Positions 1 through 7,979 of a stretch of DNA of 16,955 nt are shown piece by piece (within the stretch, counting starts at the first letter, position 1; the number at the start of each line of letters is the position of its first letter). The notes beneath the pieces are model-generated. The model had not been told where the DNA came from, did not search any database, and saw only the letters and a list, made by a program, of their open reading frames with translations. The translations under genes were made by a program, and so were the position numbers. The stretch comes from CBCPMX01 sp965120355 (GTDB lineage: Bacteria > Bacillota > Clostridia > Oscillospirales > Oscillospiraceae): positions 1 through 16,955 of the forward strand of contig CBCPMX010000047.1 of NCBI GenBank assembly GCA_965120355.1, written 5' to 3'.

Positions 1-22
1 TGCGGAGATTTGCATAATCACG

Positions 23-46
23 CCGCATCTTTTGTGGTGCGGTTTT
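23..46 (+). terminator. Possible intrinsic terminator at the left edge
   Basis: A 7-bp stem (positions 23-29 with 36-42, one U-G wobble) closes a six-base loop and is followed on the plus strand by TTTT. The minus-strand version has a mismatch in the stem and no U run, so the plus strand is the better reading. It would end a plus-strand gene lying left of the window that converges on lysS. It could also serve lysS weakly, since no other hairpin with a U run is visible between 1 and 126. The rest of 1-126 holds no gene that I can see. Confidence 0.4.
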
Positions 47-126
47 CGTAAATTGTGGCAAGCTCTGTGGTAAGCACCCTCCATAACCCTCTGTATGCCT
101 CTGTGTATGAACTCATACGAACTTAC

Positions 127-1626
127 TCAGTCAATCGGCTTCATCGTGGGGAACAGAATTACATCTCGAATCGAATCAGAATCTGTCAACAGCATGACGC
201 AACGGTCAATACCGATGCCAAGTCCGCCTGTCGGAGGCATCCCGTATTCCAACGCCGTGATAAAATCCTCATCCATCATGCCCGCTTCATCGTCGCCCTT
301 GGCCCGCAGCTCTACCTGCTTCTGGAATCGCTGGCGCTGATCAATGGGATCATTCAGTTCAGAGAATGCATTGCCCATTTCGCTGTGGCAGATGAACAGC
401 TCAAACCGTTCTGTCAGGCGCGGATCCGCAACAGACCGCTTCGCCAGCGGCGACACGTCCACTGGATGCATGGTGATAAAAGTGGGCTGAATCAACTGTT
501 CCTCCACCTTCTGATCAAAGCATTCATACAGGGCGTTGCCCCAGGTCTGATCTGCCGTCTCCGGCAGTTCCACGCCGGCAGCCGCAGCGGCGGCGACAGC
601 CTCTTCATCGCTTTCAATGGCCATAAAGTCGATGCCTACATATTGCTTTACCGCCTCGGCCATGGTCAGTCTGGGCCAGCCAGGGGTTAGATCAATGTCC
701 TGTCCCTGCCACCGGACCTGATAAGTTCCCAGCAGCTTTTGCGCCGCAGAGGAAAGCAGCTCCTCAAACAAATCCATCATATCGTTGAAATCTGCAAACG
801 CCTGATACAGCTCCACCGTCGTAAACTCCGGATTATGTTTGGGATCCATCCCCTCATTGCGGAAAATCCGGCCAATTTCGTACACCCGGTCCAGGCCGCC
901 GACAATCAGCCGCTTCAGCGGCAGCTCCGTGGCAATGCGCATATACATGTCAATATCCAGCGTATTGTGGTGGGTCACAAAGGGCCGCGCTGTGGCGCCG
1001 CCGGAGATGGTATTGAGTACCGGCGTCTCTACTTCCATATAGCCCCGCTCGTTCAGGAAACTGCGGACATAGCTGATGAACGCAGAACGAAGCCGGAAGG
1101 TCTCCGTCACCTCGGGATTGACAATCAGGTCCACATACCGCTGACGGTACCGGGTCTCCCGGTCCGTCAGTCCGTGGAACTTCTCCGGCAAGGGCAGCAG
1201 AGACTTGGACAGCAGCGTCACCGACGCGGCCCGCACGGAGATCTCGCCTCGCTCCGTCTGAAACACCTCGCCCGCAATGCCCACGATATCGCCAATATCG
1301 TACTTTTTAATGATCTTGTACGGTTCCTCTCCCACCAGATCACGGCGAATATAGATTTGAATCCGCCCTTCCCGGTCCTGCAAATCGCAAAATGTCACCT
1401 TGCCCATAACGCGCTTGCTCATAATACGGCCCGCCAGGCTGACCTGCTGGCCGTTCATGTCTGCAAACTGTGCTTTGATCTGCGCGCTGTAGGCTGTGAC
1501 CGCATATTTTGTCTGTGCAAATGGGTCCTGTCCCGCCTCCTGCAGGGCTGCCAGCTTTTCCCGGCGGACCCGGCGCAGCTCGCCCAAGTCCTGCTCACTC
1601 TGGGGGTTTTTTCTCTCTTCTGCCAT
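127..1626 (-). CDS. lysS: Lysyl-tRNA synthetase, class II
   Basis: Charges tRNA-Lys with lysine in the cytoplasm using ATP. The 499-residue length is normal for bacterial class II LysRS. An N-terminal OB-fold anticodon-binding domain covers roughly residues 60-145, followed by the class II catalytic core. Motif 2 is visible as FRNEGMD (255-261) and motif 3 as GLGIGIDR (468-475). The ATG start is preceded by AAGGAGG with a 7-base spacer, so the start is secure. It lies 13 bp downstream of greA and is almost certainly transcribed with it from the promoter at 2167-2196. No clear minus-strand terminator follows the stop. Nothing in the protein looks unusual. Confidence 0.97.
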   Translation of the reverse strand: MAEERKNPQSEQDLGELRRVRREKLAALQEAGQDPFAQTKYAVTAYSAQIKAQFADMNGQQVSLAGRIMSKRVMGKVTFCDLQDREGRIQIYIRRDLVGEEPYKIIKKYDIGDIVGIAGEVFQTERGEISVRAASVTLLSKSLLPLPEKFHGLTDRETRYRQRYVDLIVNPEVTETFRLRSAFISYVRSFLNERGYMEVETPVLNTISGGATARPFVTHHNTLDIDMYMRIATELPLKRLIVGGLDRVYEIGRIFRNEGMDPKHNPEFTTVELYQAFADFNDMMDLFEELLSSAAQKLLGTYQVRWQGQDIDLTPGWPRLTMAEAVKQYVGIDFMAIESDEEAVAAAAAAGVELPETADQTWGNALYECFDQKVEEQLIQPTFITMHPVDVSPLAKRSVADPRLTERFELFICHSEMGNAFSELNDPIDQRQRFQKQVELRAKGDDEAGMMDEDFITALEYGMPPTGGLGIGIDRCVMLLTDSDSIRDVILFPTMKPID

Positions 1627-1639
1627 GGCAAGTCCTCCT

Positions 1640-2110
1640 TTATTCTACGCTGACCAGCTCGTACTGGAACACGCCGCCAGGCGCTTCCACATGCAGAATA
1701 TCGCCAGCCATCTTGCCGATAACCGCCCGGCCAATGGGAGAATCATCAGAGATCTTGCCCGCGGCGGGGTTGGCCTCCTGGGAGCCCACAATCACATAGG
1801 TTTCCTCATCGCCAAATTCCAGATCCCGGATGGTCACTTTGCTGTTCATGCCCACACGGCCCGAATCCAGCTCACTTTCGTCAATCACGACGGCATTTGC
1901 CAAGATGTTTTCCACCTCGGCAATGCGGCCATACAGCTTAGCCTGCTCCGTCTTTGCCTCATCATACTCACTATTTTCAGACAGGTCACCGAAGGAGCGG
2001 GCTTCCTTGATCAGCTCTGCCACTTCCCGTTCCCGGGTCGTACGCAGATATTGCAGTTCCTCCTCCAGCGCCTGCAGGCGTTCCTTACTCAACTTATATT
2101 CTTTGGCCAT
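1640..2110 (-). CDS. greA: Transcription elongation factor GreA
   Basis: Rescues backtracked RNA polymerase by stimulating cleavage of the nascent RNA 3' end through the secondary channel. At 156 residues it has the usual GreA length. An N-terminal antiparallel coiled coil (about residues 5-75) carries the acidic tip in the segment around GDLSENSEYDEA, which is diagnostic of GreA. An FKBP-like C-terminal domain covers about 80-156, with the conserved DDSPIGRA and the final GGVFQYE region. A GGAAGG ribosome-binding site lies 10 bases before the ATG. It is the first gene of a greA-lysS operon, a common pairing in Firmicutes, and has a strong promoter just upstream. Confidence 0.97.
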   Translation of the reverse strand: MAKEYKLSKERLQALEEELQYLRTTREREVAELIKEARSFGDLSENSEYDEAKTEQAKLYGRIAEVENILANAVVIDESELDSGRVGMNSKVTIRDLEFGDEETYVIVGSQEANPAAGKISDDSPIGRAVIGKMAGDILHVEAPGGVFQYELVSVE

Positions 2111-2131
2111 GTCGATCGATCCTTCCTGTCT

Positions 2132-2147
2132 CGGGCCAGCCGGCCCG
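2132..2147 (-). other. GC hairpin in the greA mRNA leader
   Basis: CGGGCC (2132-2137) and GGCCCG (2142-2147) form a perfect 6-bp GC stem with a four-base loop. It falls in the roughly 50-base leader between the predicted start of transcription (near 2160) and the greA ribosome-binding site. There is no U run, so it is not a terminator. It could affect mRNA stability or translation, or be fortuitous. Confidence 0.35.
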
Positions 2148-2166
2148 CGTTTCTCATTAATAAGAG

Positions 2167-2196
2167 ATTATAGTGGATAGCTTGCCCCAATGTCAA
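2167..2196 (-). promoter_or_regulatory. Sigma-A-type promoter of greA-lysS
   Basis: On the minus strand a perfect -35 box TTGACA (2191-2196) is followed after 18 bases by a perfect -10 box TATAAT (2167-2172). Transcription should start near 2160, giving a leader of about 50 bases before greA. The promoter lies immediately after the ctpA stop codon, so greA-lysS can be expressed independently of ctpA. Confidence 0.8.
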
Positions 2197-2213
2197 GCGC
2201 CACATCACAGTTT

Positions 2214-3410
2214 TTACCGCAAGTTTGCCAGCGCAGCAACGGCCGCCTGCAGCTGTGCGTCATCCTCCCGGGCAAGATTGTCATAATACAGGGCGTAGTA
2301 GCTCTCTTCATCCAGATCCACTTCCACATCTGGCACAACACCGACCCCCTCCAAGCTGACGCCATTGGGCGTGAAGTATTCTCCGGTGGAGATGGCGATG
2401 GCAGACCCGTCGGACAGACGGAACGTATTTTGATAGTGCCCCTTGCCGGAAGTGGAGACGCCCACAATGACCGCCGCGTCATACTCCTGCAGCGCCGCCG
2501 CCAGAAACTCTGCCGCAGAATACGTGTTCTCATTGATCAGCACCGCCATGGGCATATCCAGATAGTTCTCGTCAGAATAGTCCACCGATTCATTGCCCAG
2601 ATAGTCCCGGCTGCGGAACAGCGGACCTCCCGGCAGCAGATAATCCAGGATTTCCACCAGCTCTGTCTTCATGCCGCCCGGGTTGTTGCGCACGTCAAAA
2701 ATAATGCTCTGCGCACCCTGCGCTACCAGGTCTTCAATGGCCTCGATAGTTTTGTCCGCGCAGTTGGTGTCAAAATTCTCAATGGTGATCAGCCCGTCCC
2801 CACTATCGAGCAGCTCATAAGACACCACCACCGTGTCGATACTCCTGCGGGTAACCGATACGTCATAGGTCTCCCCGTCCCGAAGGAACGTCAATTGTAC
2901 CTGTGTGCCTTTCTCGCCCCGCACCAGATTCTTAGTCCCGTCCAGATCCAGTTCCGTCACGGACTGGCCTTCTACGGCAATCAGAATATCGCCGGTCTGG
3001 ATGCCGCTTTCCTCTGCGGGACTGCCCTCGGTGACATCCATGATTTCATATCCTTCTCCATCCTCATTCCACTGAATGGTCACGCCAATGCCCACATAGG
3101 CGTTGTTCATCTGCTCCTCATAGGCAGCATAATCCGAAGCGCTGATATAATAGCTCCATCGGTCGCCGGTACCTTCAATCATGCCGGCAGCAGCACCATC
3201 CAGCAGAGATTCGTCATCCAGCTCGTCCACAAAGTAGGCGTCCAGATAGGCCCGGATCTCCTGAAGTTTTCCATAATCACTGTTCTCCACTGCAGCCGCA
3301 TAAGCTGCCTGGTAATTCTCTGAAACTTCATTCAAAGTAATGACAAACGTGACGCCGGCAGCCATCAAAACCAGCACCAACAGCGTCAGCAGATTAAATC
3401 GCTTTTTCAT
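2214..3410 (-). CDS. S41-family C-terminal processing peptidase (CtpA-like), membrane-anchored
   Basis: A serine protease of the tail-specific (CtpA/CtpB) family, anchored to the membrane and facing outside. The 398-residue protein starts with a basic stretch and one hydrophobic segment (about 7-26) that is either a signal anchor or a signal peptide. A PDZ domain (about 96-185) has the carboxylate-binding loop near YVGIGVTI. The S41 catalytic core follows. Ser298 in NTYSAAEF and Lys323 in STSGKGHYQ fit the family Ser/Lys dyad, and RNNPGG (241-246) is the conserved core motif. The ATG follows GAGGTG at four bases. A strong terminator separates it from the M23 gene upstream, and no convincing promoter is visible in the 65 bp between them. 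Such proteases often accompany ftsEX and PcsB-like genes in Firmicutes, so it may process envelope proteins. The substrate is unknown. Confidence 0.93.
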   Translation of the reverse strand: MKKRFNLLTLLVLVLMAAGVTFVITLNEVSENYQAAYAAAVENSDYGKLQEIRAYLDAYFVDELDDESLLDGAAAGMIEGTGDRWSYYISASDYAAYEEQMNNAYVGIGVTIQWNEDGEGYEIMDVTEGSPAEESGIQTGDILIAVEGQSVTELDLDGTKNLVRGEKGTQVQLTFLRDGETYDVSVTRRSIDTVVVSYELLDSGDGLITIENFDTNCADKTIEAIEDLVAQGAQSIIFDVRNNPGGMKTELVEILDYLLPGGPLFRSRDYLGNESVDYSDENYLDMPMAVLINENTYSAAEFLAAALQEYDAAVIVGVSTSGKGHYQNTFRLSDGSAIAISTGEYFTPNGVSLEGVGVVPDVEVDLDEESYYALYYDNLAREDDAQLQAAVAALANLR

Positions 3411-3461
3411 GGGGCACCTCGTTACATGTTCATTTCAAACTTCACTTGGGGAATTTCTGTA

Positions 3462-3495
3462 CAACACACAAAAGGGCGCCGCCGGAGCGGCACCC
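3462..3495 (-). terminator. Intrinsic terminator after the M23 peptidase gene
   Basis: Read on the minus strand, a 9-bp GC-rich stem (positions 3487-3495 with 3474-3482, one G-U wobble) closes a four-base loop. It is followed by TTTTGTGTG. It lies 13 bp beyond the M23 stop codon and ends the ftsEX-M23 transcription unit. Confidence 0.85.
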
Positions 3496-3507
3496 CGATC
3501 TTCAGCT

Positions 3508-4842
3508 TCAGTACAAAGATACATAGTTCATGGGATTGACATACTCTCCATCAATGATGATCTCAAAATGCAGATGCGGACCAGTGGAATACCCGGTAGA
3601 GCCCACTGTACCAATGGACTGTCCCTGCGAAACGTAGGTTCCTGCAGAAACACTGGTCGTGTCTAAATGTGCATACATGGTGGAGGAGCCATCGTCGTGG
3701 GCGATGGTGATGTAATTGCCATAGGCCGCACTGTAGGCCACCGACACCACTGTACCGCTTTTGGCCGCGCTGACCGTCGTGCCGAGACTACACGCAAGAT
3801 CCACACCAGTGTGCATGGCATAGTAGCCATAGATGGGGTGGTAGCGCATACCAAAAGCATCCGTAATCGTGGCGGAGCCGGAGGGCACTGGCAGAATAAA
3901 GCCGCTGGACGACACACTGTTGGAGCTATACGAGCTGGATGCAGCGCTGGCGCTGGACGCAGCGGCAGCCTCCTGGCGTTGGCGCTCTTCCTCTTCTTGC
4001 CGCAGGCGTTCTTCCTCTTCCTGCCGGCGGCGCTCCTCTTCTTCCTCCGCCACCTTCTCCTGATAGGCCGTCATCATTTCCAGGATCTCCTGAGCCATGG
4101 CTTCCTCTTCGGCGGCAAATTCCTCATATGCGGCTTGCAGTTCCCCATTCTCCGCAGACAGATTGGCAATCAGCGCCGTCGCCTCTTCCCGCTGGGCAGC
4201 CAGCGTCTCCTCCTGGGTTTCCAGCGTCGTACGAGCTTCCGCTAAAGCCGCCTTGGATTCCTCCAGTTCCTGCTGTTCTGTCTCCAGCGCCGCATATGCG
4301 GCCTGCAGTTCTTCGAGCATCTTCTGATCGGACTGCGCAATTTCCGTAATCATGTCTATTCGATCCAGCAGATCGCCAATGCTGGTAGCGTTGAACAGAA
4401 TGGACCAATAGGAGACCGTACCGTTTTCCTCCATGGCCCGCAGCCGAACCTTATATGTCTCATACATTTCGTCATAGGCGGCCTGGGCTTCGTCGAGTTC
4501 TTCCTGCTTGGCTGCAATCAACTGACTGTACTGTTGAATCTGCGCATTGGTATTTTCGATTTGTTCCTGCGTCAGCATAATTTGCTGATCGATCTGCACC
4601 TTCTGCTCAACAACGCTAAGCGTCTCCTGCTCATTGGCAGCCAGCTCCGCTTCCGTGTCAGAGATCTGCTGCTGAATCCCTTCCGCTTCTTCCTGCAGGG
4701 CCTCAATATCTGCCATGATTTCATCGGAAGTGGCGGCGGAAGCCGCTACAGAAAAGGCGCTGATCAGCAGCGGCAAAATCATCAAAAGCACCAGAATCAG
4801 TGCCAGTATTGAAACAAGTCGCTTGTGCTTACGGAAAAACAT
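3508..4842 (-). CDS. Coiled-coil M23 peptidoglycan endopeptidase (PcsB/CwlO/EnvC-type)
   Basis: Secreted or membrane-tethered murein hydrolase, probably activated by FtsEX during division. The 444-residue protein has a basic N-terminus and hydrophobic signal segment (about 9-35, AXA-like SAA site). A long coiled coil follows (about 40-270), including GTVSYWSILFNATSIGDLLD (141-160), the kind of segment seen in PcsB/CwlO proteins that contact FtsX. Then come an Arg/Glu/Gln-rich repeat (266-291), a Ser/Ala linker, and a LytM-type M23 domain (about 325-444). Its zinc ligands are H344 and D348 (HTGVD) and H425 (HLH); H392 and H423 are the expected catalytic histidines, so it should be active. AGGAGG lies 13 bases before the ATG, rather far. 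The gene is 140 bp downstream of ftsX with no terminator between them, so cotranscription is likely. Confidence 0.92.
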   Translation of the reverse strand: MFFRKHKRLVSILALILVLLMILPLLISAFSVAASAATSDEIMADIEALQEEAEGIQQQISDTEAELAANEQETLSVVEQKVQIDQQIMLTQEQIENTNAQIQQYSQLIAAKQEELDEAQAAYDEMYETYKVRLRAMEENGTVSYWSILFNATSIGDLLDRIDMITEIAQSDQKMLEELQAAYAALETEQQELEESKAALAEARTTLETQEETLAAQREEATALIANLSAENGELQAAYEEFAAEEEAMAQEILEMMTAYQEKVAEEEEERRRQEEEERLRQEEEERQRQEAAAASSASAASSSYSSNSVSSSGFILPVPSGSATITDAFGMRYHPIYGYYAMHTGVDLACSLGTTVSAAKSGTVVSVAYSAAYGNYITIAHDDGSSTMYAHLDTTSVSAGTYVSQGQSIGTVGSTGYSTGPHLHFEIIIDGEYVNPMNYVSLY

Positions 4843-4982
4843 AACCTATAACCTGCCTCCTAACGGCGAACTCAGAATCACGCTGACGCCTCTGTATGCA
4901 CTGTGGACTAAAACGTTGATCCAAACCAAAATGGAACTGCAGCGATCCATCCACAGCCGCAGATGGCTTTTCAGCCTTTTCT

Positions 4983-5870
4983 TCATACCTTTAAGAATTT
5001 TCGGATCGACAATATGCTGCCGACTACGCCCACCAGGAAACCAGTAGCCGCAAAGGCAGCCGCTACCACCGGCAAAACATCCGTGAACGGCACGATGGCA
5101 AGCAACTGAATGGTGTCTGCCGCAATGACGCTTTCCGAAATCCAGTTGTACAGCGCCCACTCCAGGAAAAATGCCCCCGCAGCGCCGATCATCCCCAGCA
5201 GGAAGCCCTCAATGACGAATGGCCAGCGGATAAACCAGTTGGTGGCGCCCACCATTTTCATAATGGCGATTTCTTCACGGCGTGCAAACAGGGCCAACTT
5301 CACGGTGTTGGCGATAATCAGCAGCGACACCACCAGCAGCACCAGGATAATTGCCGCCGATACCAAATTTAGAATATTTTGAATCGTTTCAAACCCGGCA
5401 GCCAATTCCTGATGGGCGTTAATATCCGCCACCCCAGAGATCTGCTCCAGTTCCGCGATGGTTTCATCCATCTTCGTGATATCTACCAGTGTAACGCTGT
5501 AGCGATGGCGAAAAGTGGACGCATCCACGCCGGCCAGTATTTCGGCGTCTCCCAATTCCTCCGCGTAGTTTTCCAACGCCTGTTCCCGCGAAATAAACTC
5601 CGCATTCAGGACGTTGGGGATCAGGTTGATCTGCGAACCAACGCTTTTGGCCTCCGCCTCGGTGAGAGACTCGTCGATATAGACCAGCAGCTCGCTCTCC
5701 TGCTCTTCTTTGACAATGGTCGCGTTCAAATCCAACAGCACAAGGCCAAAGCTGCCCATAATAATCAGGCAGGCAATAATGACGCAGATGGCCGCAAAGG
5801 ACATGAAGCCATGTATAAACAGTCCCCGGATGCCCTCCCGGAGAAAATATCCGATATTGCTTTTTCTCAT
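4983..5870 (-). CDS. ftsX: Cell-division ABC-type permease FtsX
   Basis: Membrane partner of FtsE. The complex transmits ATP hydrolysis to an extracellular peptidoglycan hydrolase at the division site rather than transporting a solute. The 295-residue protein has the FtsX layout: cytoplasmic N-terminus, TM1 (about 22-45), extracellular domain (about 46-165), then TM2 (168-191), TM3 (218-241) and TM4 (262-288). The FtsX-type cytoplasmic segment FARREEIAIMKMVGATNWFI (195-214) sits between TM2 and TM3. Its start overlaps the ftsE stop as ATGA, showing translational coupling. The coiled-coil M23 hydrolase downstream is the obvious partner. No oddities seen. Confidence 0.96.
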   Translation of the reverse strand: MRKSNIGYFLREGIRGLFIHGFMSFAAICVIIACLIIMGSFGLVLLDLNATIVKEEQESELLVYIDESLTEAEAKSVGSQINLIPNVLNAEFISREQALENYAEELGDAEILAGVDASTFRHRYSVTLVDITKMDETIAELEQISGVADINAHQELAAGFETIQNILNLVSAAIILVLLVVSLLIIANTVKLALFARREEIAIMKMVGATNWFIRWPFVIEGFLLGMIGAAGAFFLEWALYNWISESVIAADTIQLLAIVPFTDVLPVVAAAFAATGFLVGVVGSILSIRKFLKV

Positions 5871-6547
5871 AGCTCGTAGTACCCGTCCATTCCGTCGCTG
5901 ATGACCTTCCCCTCGTCAATGGCCACCACCCGCTTCGAGAACCGATCCACCAGTTCTTTTTCGTGGGTCACTACCAGGACCGTGGTGCCAAGGGCATTGA
6001 TTTGTTCCAGCAAATACATGATCTCCAGGGAGCGCACCGGATCCAGATTGCCGGTGGGTTCATCGGCAATAATCATGGTTGGGTTGTTGATGAGCGCCCG
6101 GGCTATGGCCACTCGCTGCTGCTCGCCGCCGGATAACTCATGGGGAAGTCTCCGGCTTTTGTTGGCCAGCCCCACCAGATCCAGCACATAGGGCACCCGC
6201 TTTTTGATCTCTTTTTCTCTTGCGCCCACGACACGCATGGCAAAGGCCACGTTGTCGAACACCGTTTTATTGTCAATCAGGCGGAAATCCTGAAAGATCA
6301 CGCCGATGGTTCTCCGCATATAGGGGATTTTCCTGCGGCGGATGCGGCTCAAGTCAAAATCATTGACCTGTACCTTGCCAGAGGTAGGACGCAGCTCCGC
6401 CGTCAGCAGTTTGATGATGGTAGACTTCCCAGAACCGGACGGTCCCACCAGAAAGACAAATTCGCCGTCGTGGATCTGCATGGAGATTCCGTCGATGGCC
6501 TTGGATCCATTGTCATAAACTTTGGATACGTTTTGCAGTTCAATCAT
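5867..6547 (-). CDS. ftsE: Cell-division ATP-binding protein FtsE
   Basis: ABC ATPase that drives FtsX. Starting from the ATG at 6547 it is 226 residues, the usual FtsE length. Walker A is GPSGSGKST (35-43), the Q-loop lies at IFQDFRLI (84-91), the signature is LSGGEQQRV (138-146) and Walker B plus D-loop is MIIADEPTGNLD (158-169). A longer reading frame adds 16 upstream residues, but GAGGAGG ends 11 bases before 6547 and the longer start has no such site. The stop codon overlaps the ftsX start by four bases. The regulator gene upstream ends 71 bp away with no terminator between, so the two may share a transcript. Confidence 0.96.
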   Translation of the reverse strand: MIELQNVSKVYDNGSKAIDGISMQIHDGEFVFLVGPSGSGKSTIIKLLTAELRPTSGKVQVNDFDLSRIRRRKIPYMRRTIGVIFQDFRLIDNKTVFDNVAFAMRVVGAREKEIKKRVPYVLDLVGLANKSRRLPHELSGGEQQRVAIARALINNPTMIIADEPTGNLDPVRSLEIMYLLEQINALGTTVLVVTHEKELVDRFSKRVVAIDEGKVISDGMDGYYEL

Positions 6548-6618
6548 TTCGGTTCTGCCCTCCTCAGAGACAGCGGCGCCGGCAGCGGCCTGCACGGCAC
6601 CGCGCTCTCTGCGCCTGC

Positions 6619-7716
6619 TCAGCGCAGGAGGCTGTTATCTCTGGAATCCAGATATTTCTTGACCATCAGGGCCACCTTAAAAATAATGGCGTGGTCAAAT
6701 TCCCGCAAATCCAGGCCCGTCAGTTTCTTGATCTTTTCAAGCCGATAGACCAGGGTGTTGCGGTGGACAAACAGCTTCCGGGATGTCTCGGAAACATTCA
6801 GATTGTTCTCAAAGAACTTGTTGATCGTGAACAGGGTCTCCTGATCCAGCGAATCAATGGAATTTTTCTTGAACACCTCTGACAGGAAGATTTCACACAT
6901 GGTGGTGGGCAGCTGATAGATCAGCCGTCCAATCCCCAGGTTATCGTAGTGGATGATGCTCTTTTCCGTATCAAAGACCTTGCCCACCTCAATCGCTGTT
7001 TGGGCCTCTTTGTAGCAGTCCGACAGTTCCCGCAGATGATTGGCCAGGGTGCCAATCCCAATGACCGTCTTGACAAAGATCTCAGCGTTCAGCGTTTCTT
7101 CCATCTGCTGCGCCAGCTTCATCATCTCTTTGGAATCATATCCCGGCGTCACCTGCTTAATGACGGCGATATCTGTCTCATTGATACTCAGCACAAAATC
7201 CTGCTGCTTGTCCGAAAACATATTCTGCAGAATATCCACAGCCGCCACATCGGCCCGTCCTATCTGCCGCACCAGGAACACCGCGCGCGGCACATCCGTG
7301 ACAAAATGCAGCTCTTTGGCGCGGATGTAAATATCGCCGGGAAGTATGTTATCGGTAATAATATTTTTGACAAAGATCCCCTTGTCAAACTTTTCTTCAT
7401 AGTGAGATTTTGCGCCGTTCAGCGCCACAGTCGCCATGATACACAGCGTTCTGGCGCACTCGTCGTCGCCGCCGGCAAACGCCGCATAGTCAAAATGCGC
7501 GCTCCAATTGGCCAACGGCTTGAATGTCTTTTTATCGCAGACAACCAGCGGTTCTGTGGCAACAGACAGCTTCATGACTGGCGCGTCCCACTTCTCGCCG
7601 ATCATCGCCGGCTCACTGGCCGCTACAACGCACCCTTCTGAATCAATGACGCCAAGGCAGCGGTCGGTTGCATCCTTCATCTGCAAAATCACACTCTGAA
7701 ATATCCGGCTGGACAT
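6619..7716 (-). CDS. CdaR/PucR-type transcriptional regulator
   Basis: Predicted DNA-binding regulator of 365 residues. The N-terminal part (about 1-120) resembles a small-molecule sensing module with a DSEGCVVAAS stretch. The middle (about 150-280) resembles the degenerate GGDEF-like region common in CdaR/PucR proteins (IGIGTLANHLRELSDCYKEA). The C-terminus has the PucR-type helix-turn-helix (about 305-345) with SETSRKLFVHRNTLVYRLEK. I chose the ATG at 7716 because AAGGAGG precedes it at 8 bases. The longer frame to 7830 would start upstream of the predicted transcription start. Family members sense sugar diacids, allantoin, amino acids or proline; no ligand is evident here. Its place directly in front of ftsE is unusual and no catabolic gene is adjacent. 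Confidence 0.85.
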   Translation of the reverse strand: MSSRIFQSVILQMKDATDRCLGVIDSEGCVVAASEPAMIGEKWDAPVMKLSVATEPLVVCDKKTFKPLANWSAHFDYAAFAGGDDECARTLCIMATVALNGAKSHYEEKFDKGIFVKNIITDNILPGDIYIRAKELHFVTDVPRAVFLVRQIGRADVAAVDILQNMFSDKQQDFVLSINETDIAVIKQVTPGYDSKEMMKLAQQMEETLNAEIFVKTVIGIGTLANHLRELSDCYKEAQTAIEVGKVFDTEKSIIHYDNLGIGRLIYQLPTTMCEIFLSEVFKKNSIDSLDQETLFTINKFFENNLNVSETSRKLFVHRNTLVYRLEKIKKLTGLDLREFDHAIIFKVALMVKKYLDSRDNSLLR

Positions 7717-7801
7717 ACTCTGTTCCTCCTTACGATCGCGAGTTGACACAGCAGCTACGCGTTTGCATTCTGCTTCACAAAATCGCACATATACAACCTT
7801 A

Positions 7802-7830
7802 ATAATACTCGCTTTCTTGTGGATTTTCAA
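7802..7830 (-). promoter_or_regulatory. Sigma-A-type promoter of the CdaR-like gene
   Basis: On the minus strand TTGAAA (7825-7830) and TATTAT (7802-7807) are separated by 17 bases. Transcription would start near 7795, giving a leader of about 80 bases before the ATG at 7716. The ftsE-ftsX-M23 genes may also depend on it, as no better promoter was found downstream. Confidence 0.6.
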
Positions 7831-7922
7831 GTCAAAGTTCTTGCAATTCGTCTCCGTTTTGTAATCTTTACAGAAAATTCAGAAAATGTGCCGCAATTCT
7901 TCACCGGATTTTGGGCTGAATT

Positions 7923-7965
7923 GGCTCAAAACACAAAACCAGGCTGCCGTAAAACGGCAGCCTGG
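7923..7965 (-). terminator. Intrinsic terminator of the UgpC/MsmK-like ATPase gene
   Basis: A perfect 12-bp inverted repeat (7939-7950 and 7954-7965) with a three-base loop. On the minus strand it is followed by TTTTGTGTTTTG. It begins 14 bp beyond the ATPase stop codon. The plus-strand flank has no T run, so it acts on the minus strand. Confidence 0.92.
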
Positions 7966-7979
7966 TACTATCTATACAT

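Noticed and set aside
102..117. Small hairpin GTATG/CATAC just downstream of lysS
   Set aside because: The stem is five base pairs and no U run follows on the minus strand, so it does not qualify as a terminator.
739..1653. A 304-codon open frame antisense to lysS
   Set aside because: It is a shadow of lysS, which carries intact class II synthetase motifs.
2190..3323. A 377-codon open frame antisense to the S41 protease gene
   Set aside because: The protease has clear PDZ and catalytic motifs. The antisense product shows no domain and no ribosome-binding site.
6548..6595. N-terminal extension of FtsE by 16 residues
   Set aside because: The extension is Ala/Glu-rich, not typical of FtsE, and lacks a ribosome-binding site, while GAGGAGG precedes the ATG at 6547.
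7717..7830. N-terminal extension of the CdaR-like regulator by 38 residues
   Set aside because: It would begin upstream of the predicted transcription start. AAGGAGG sits properly before the ATG at 7716.
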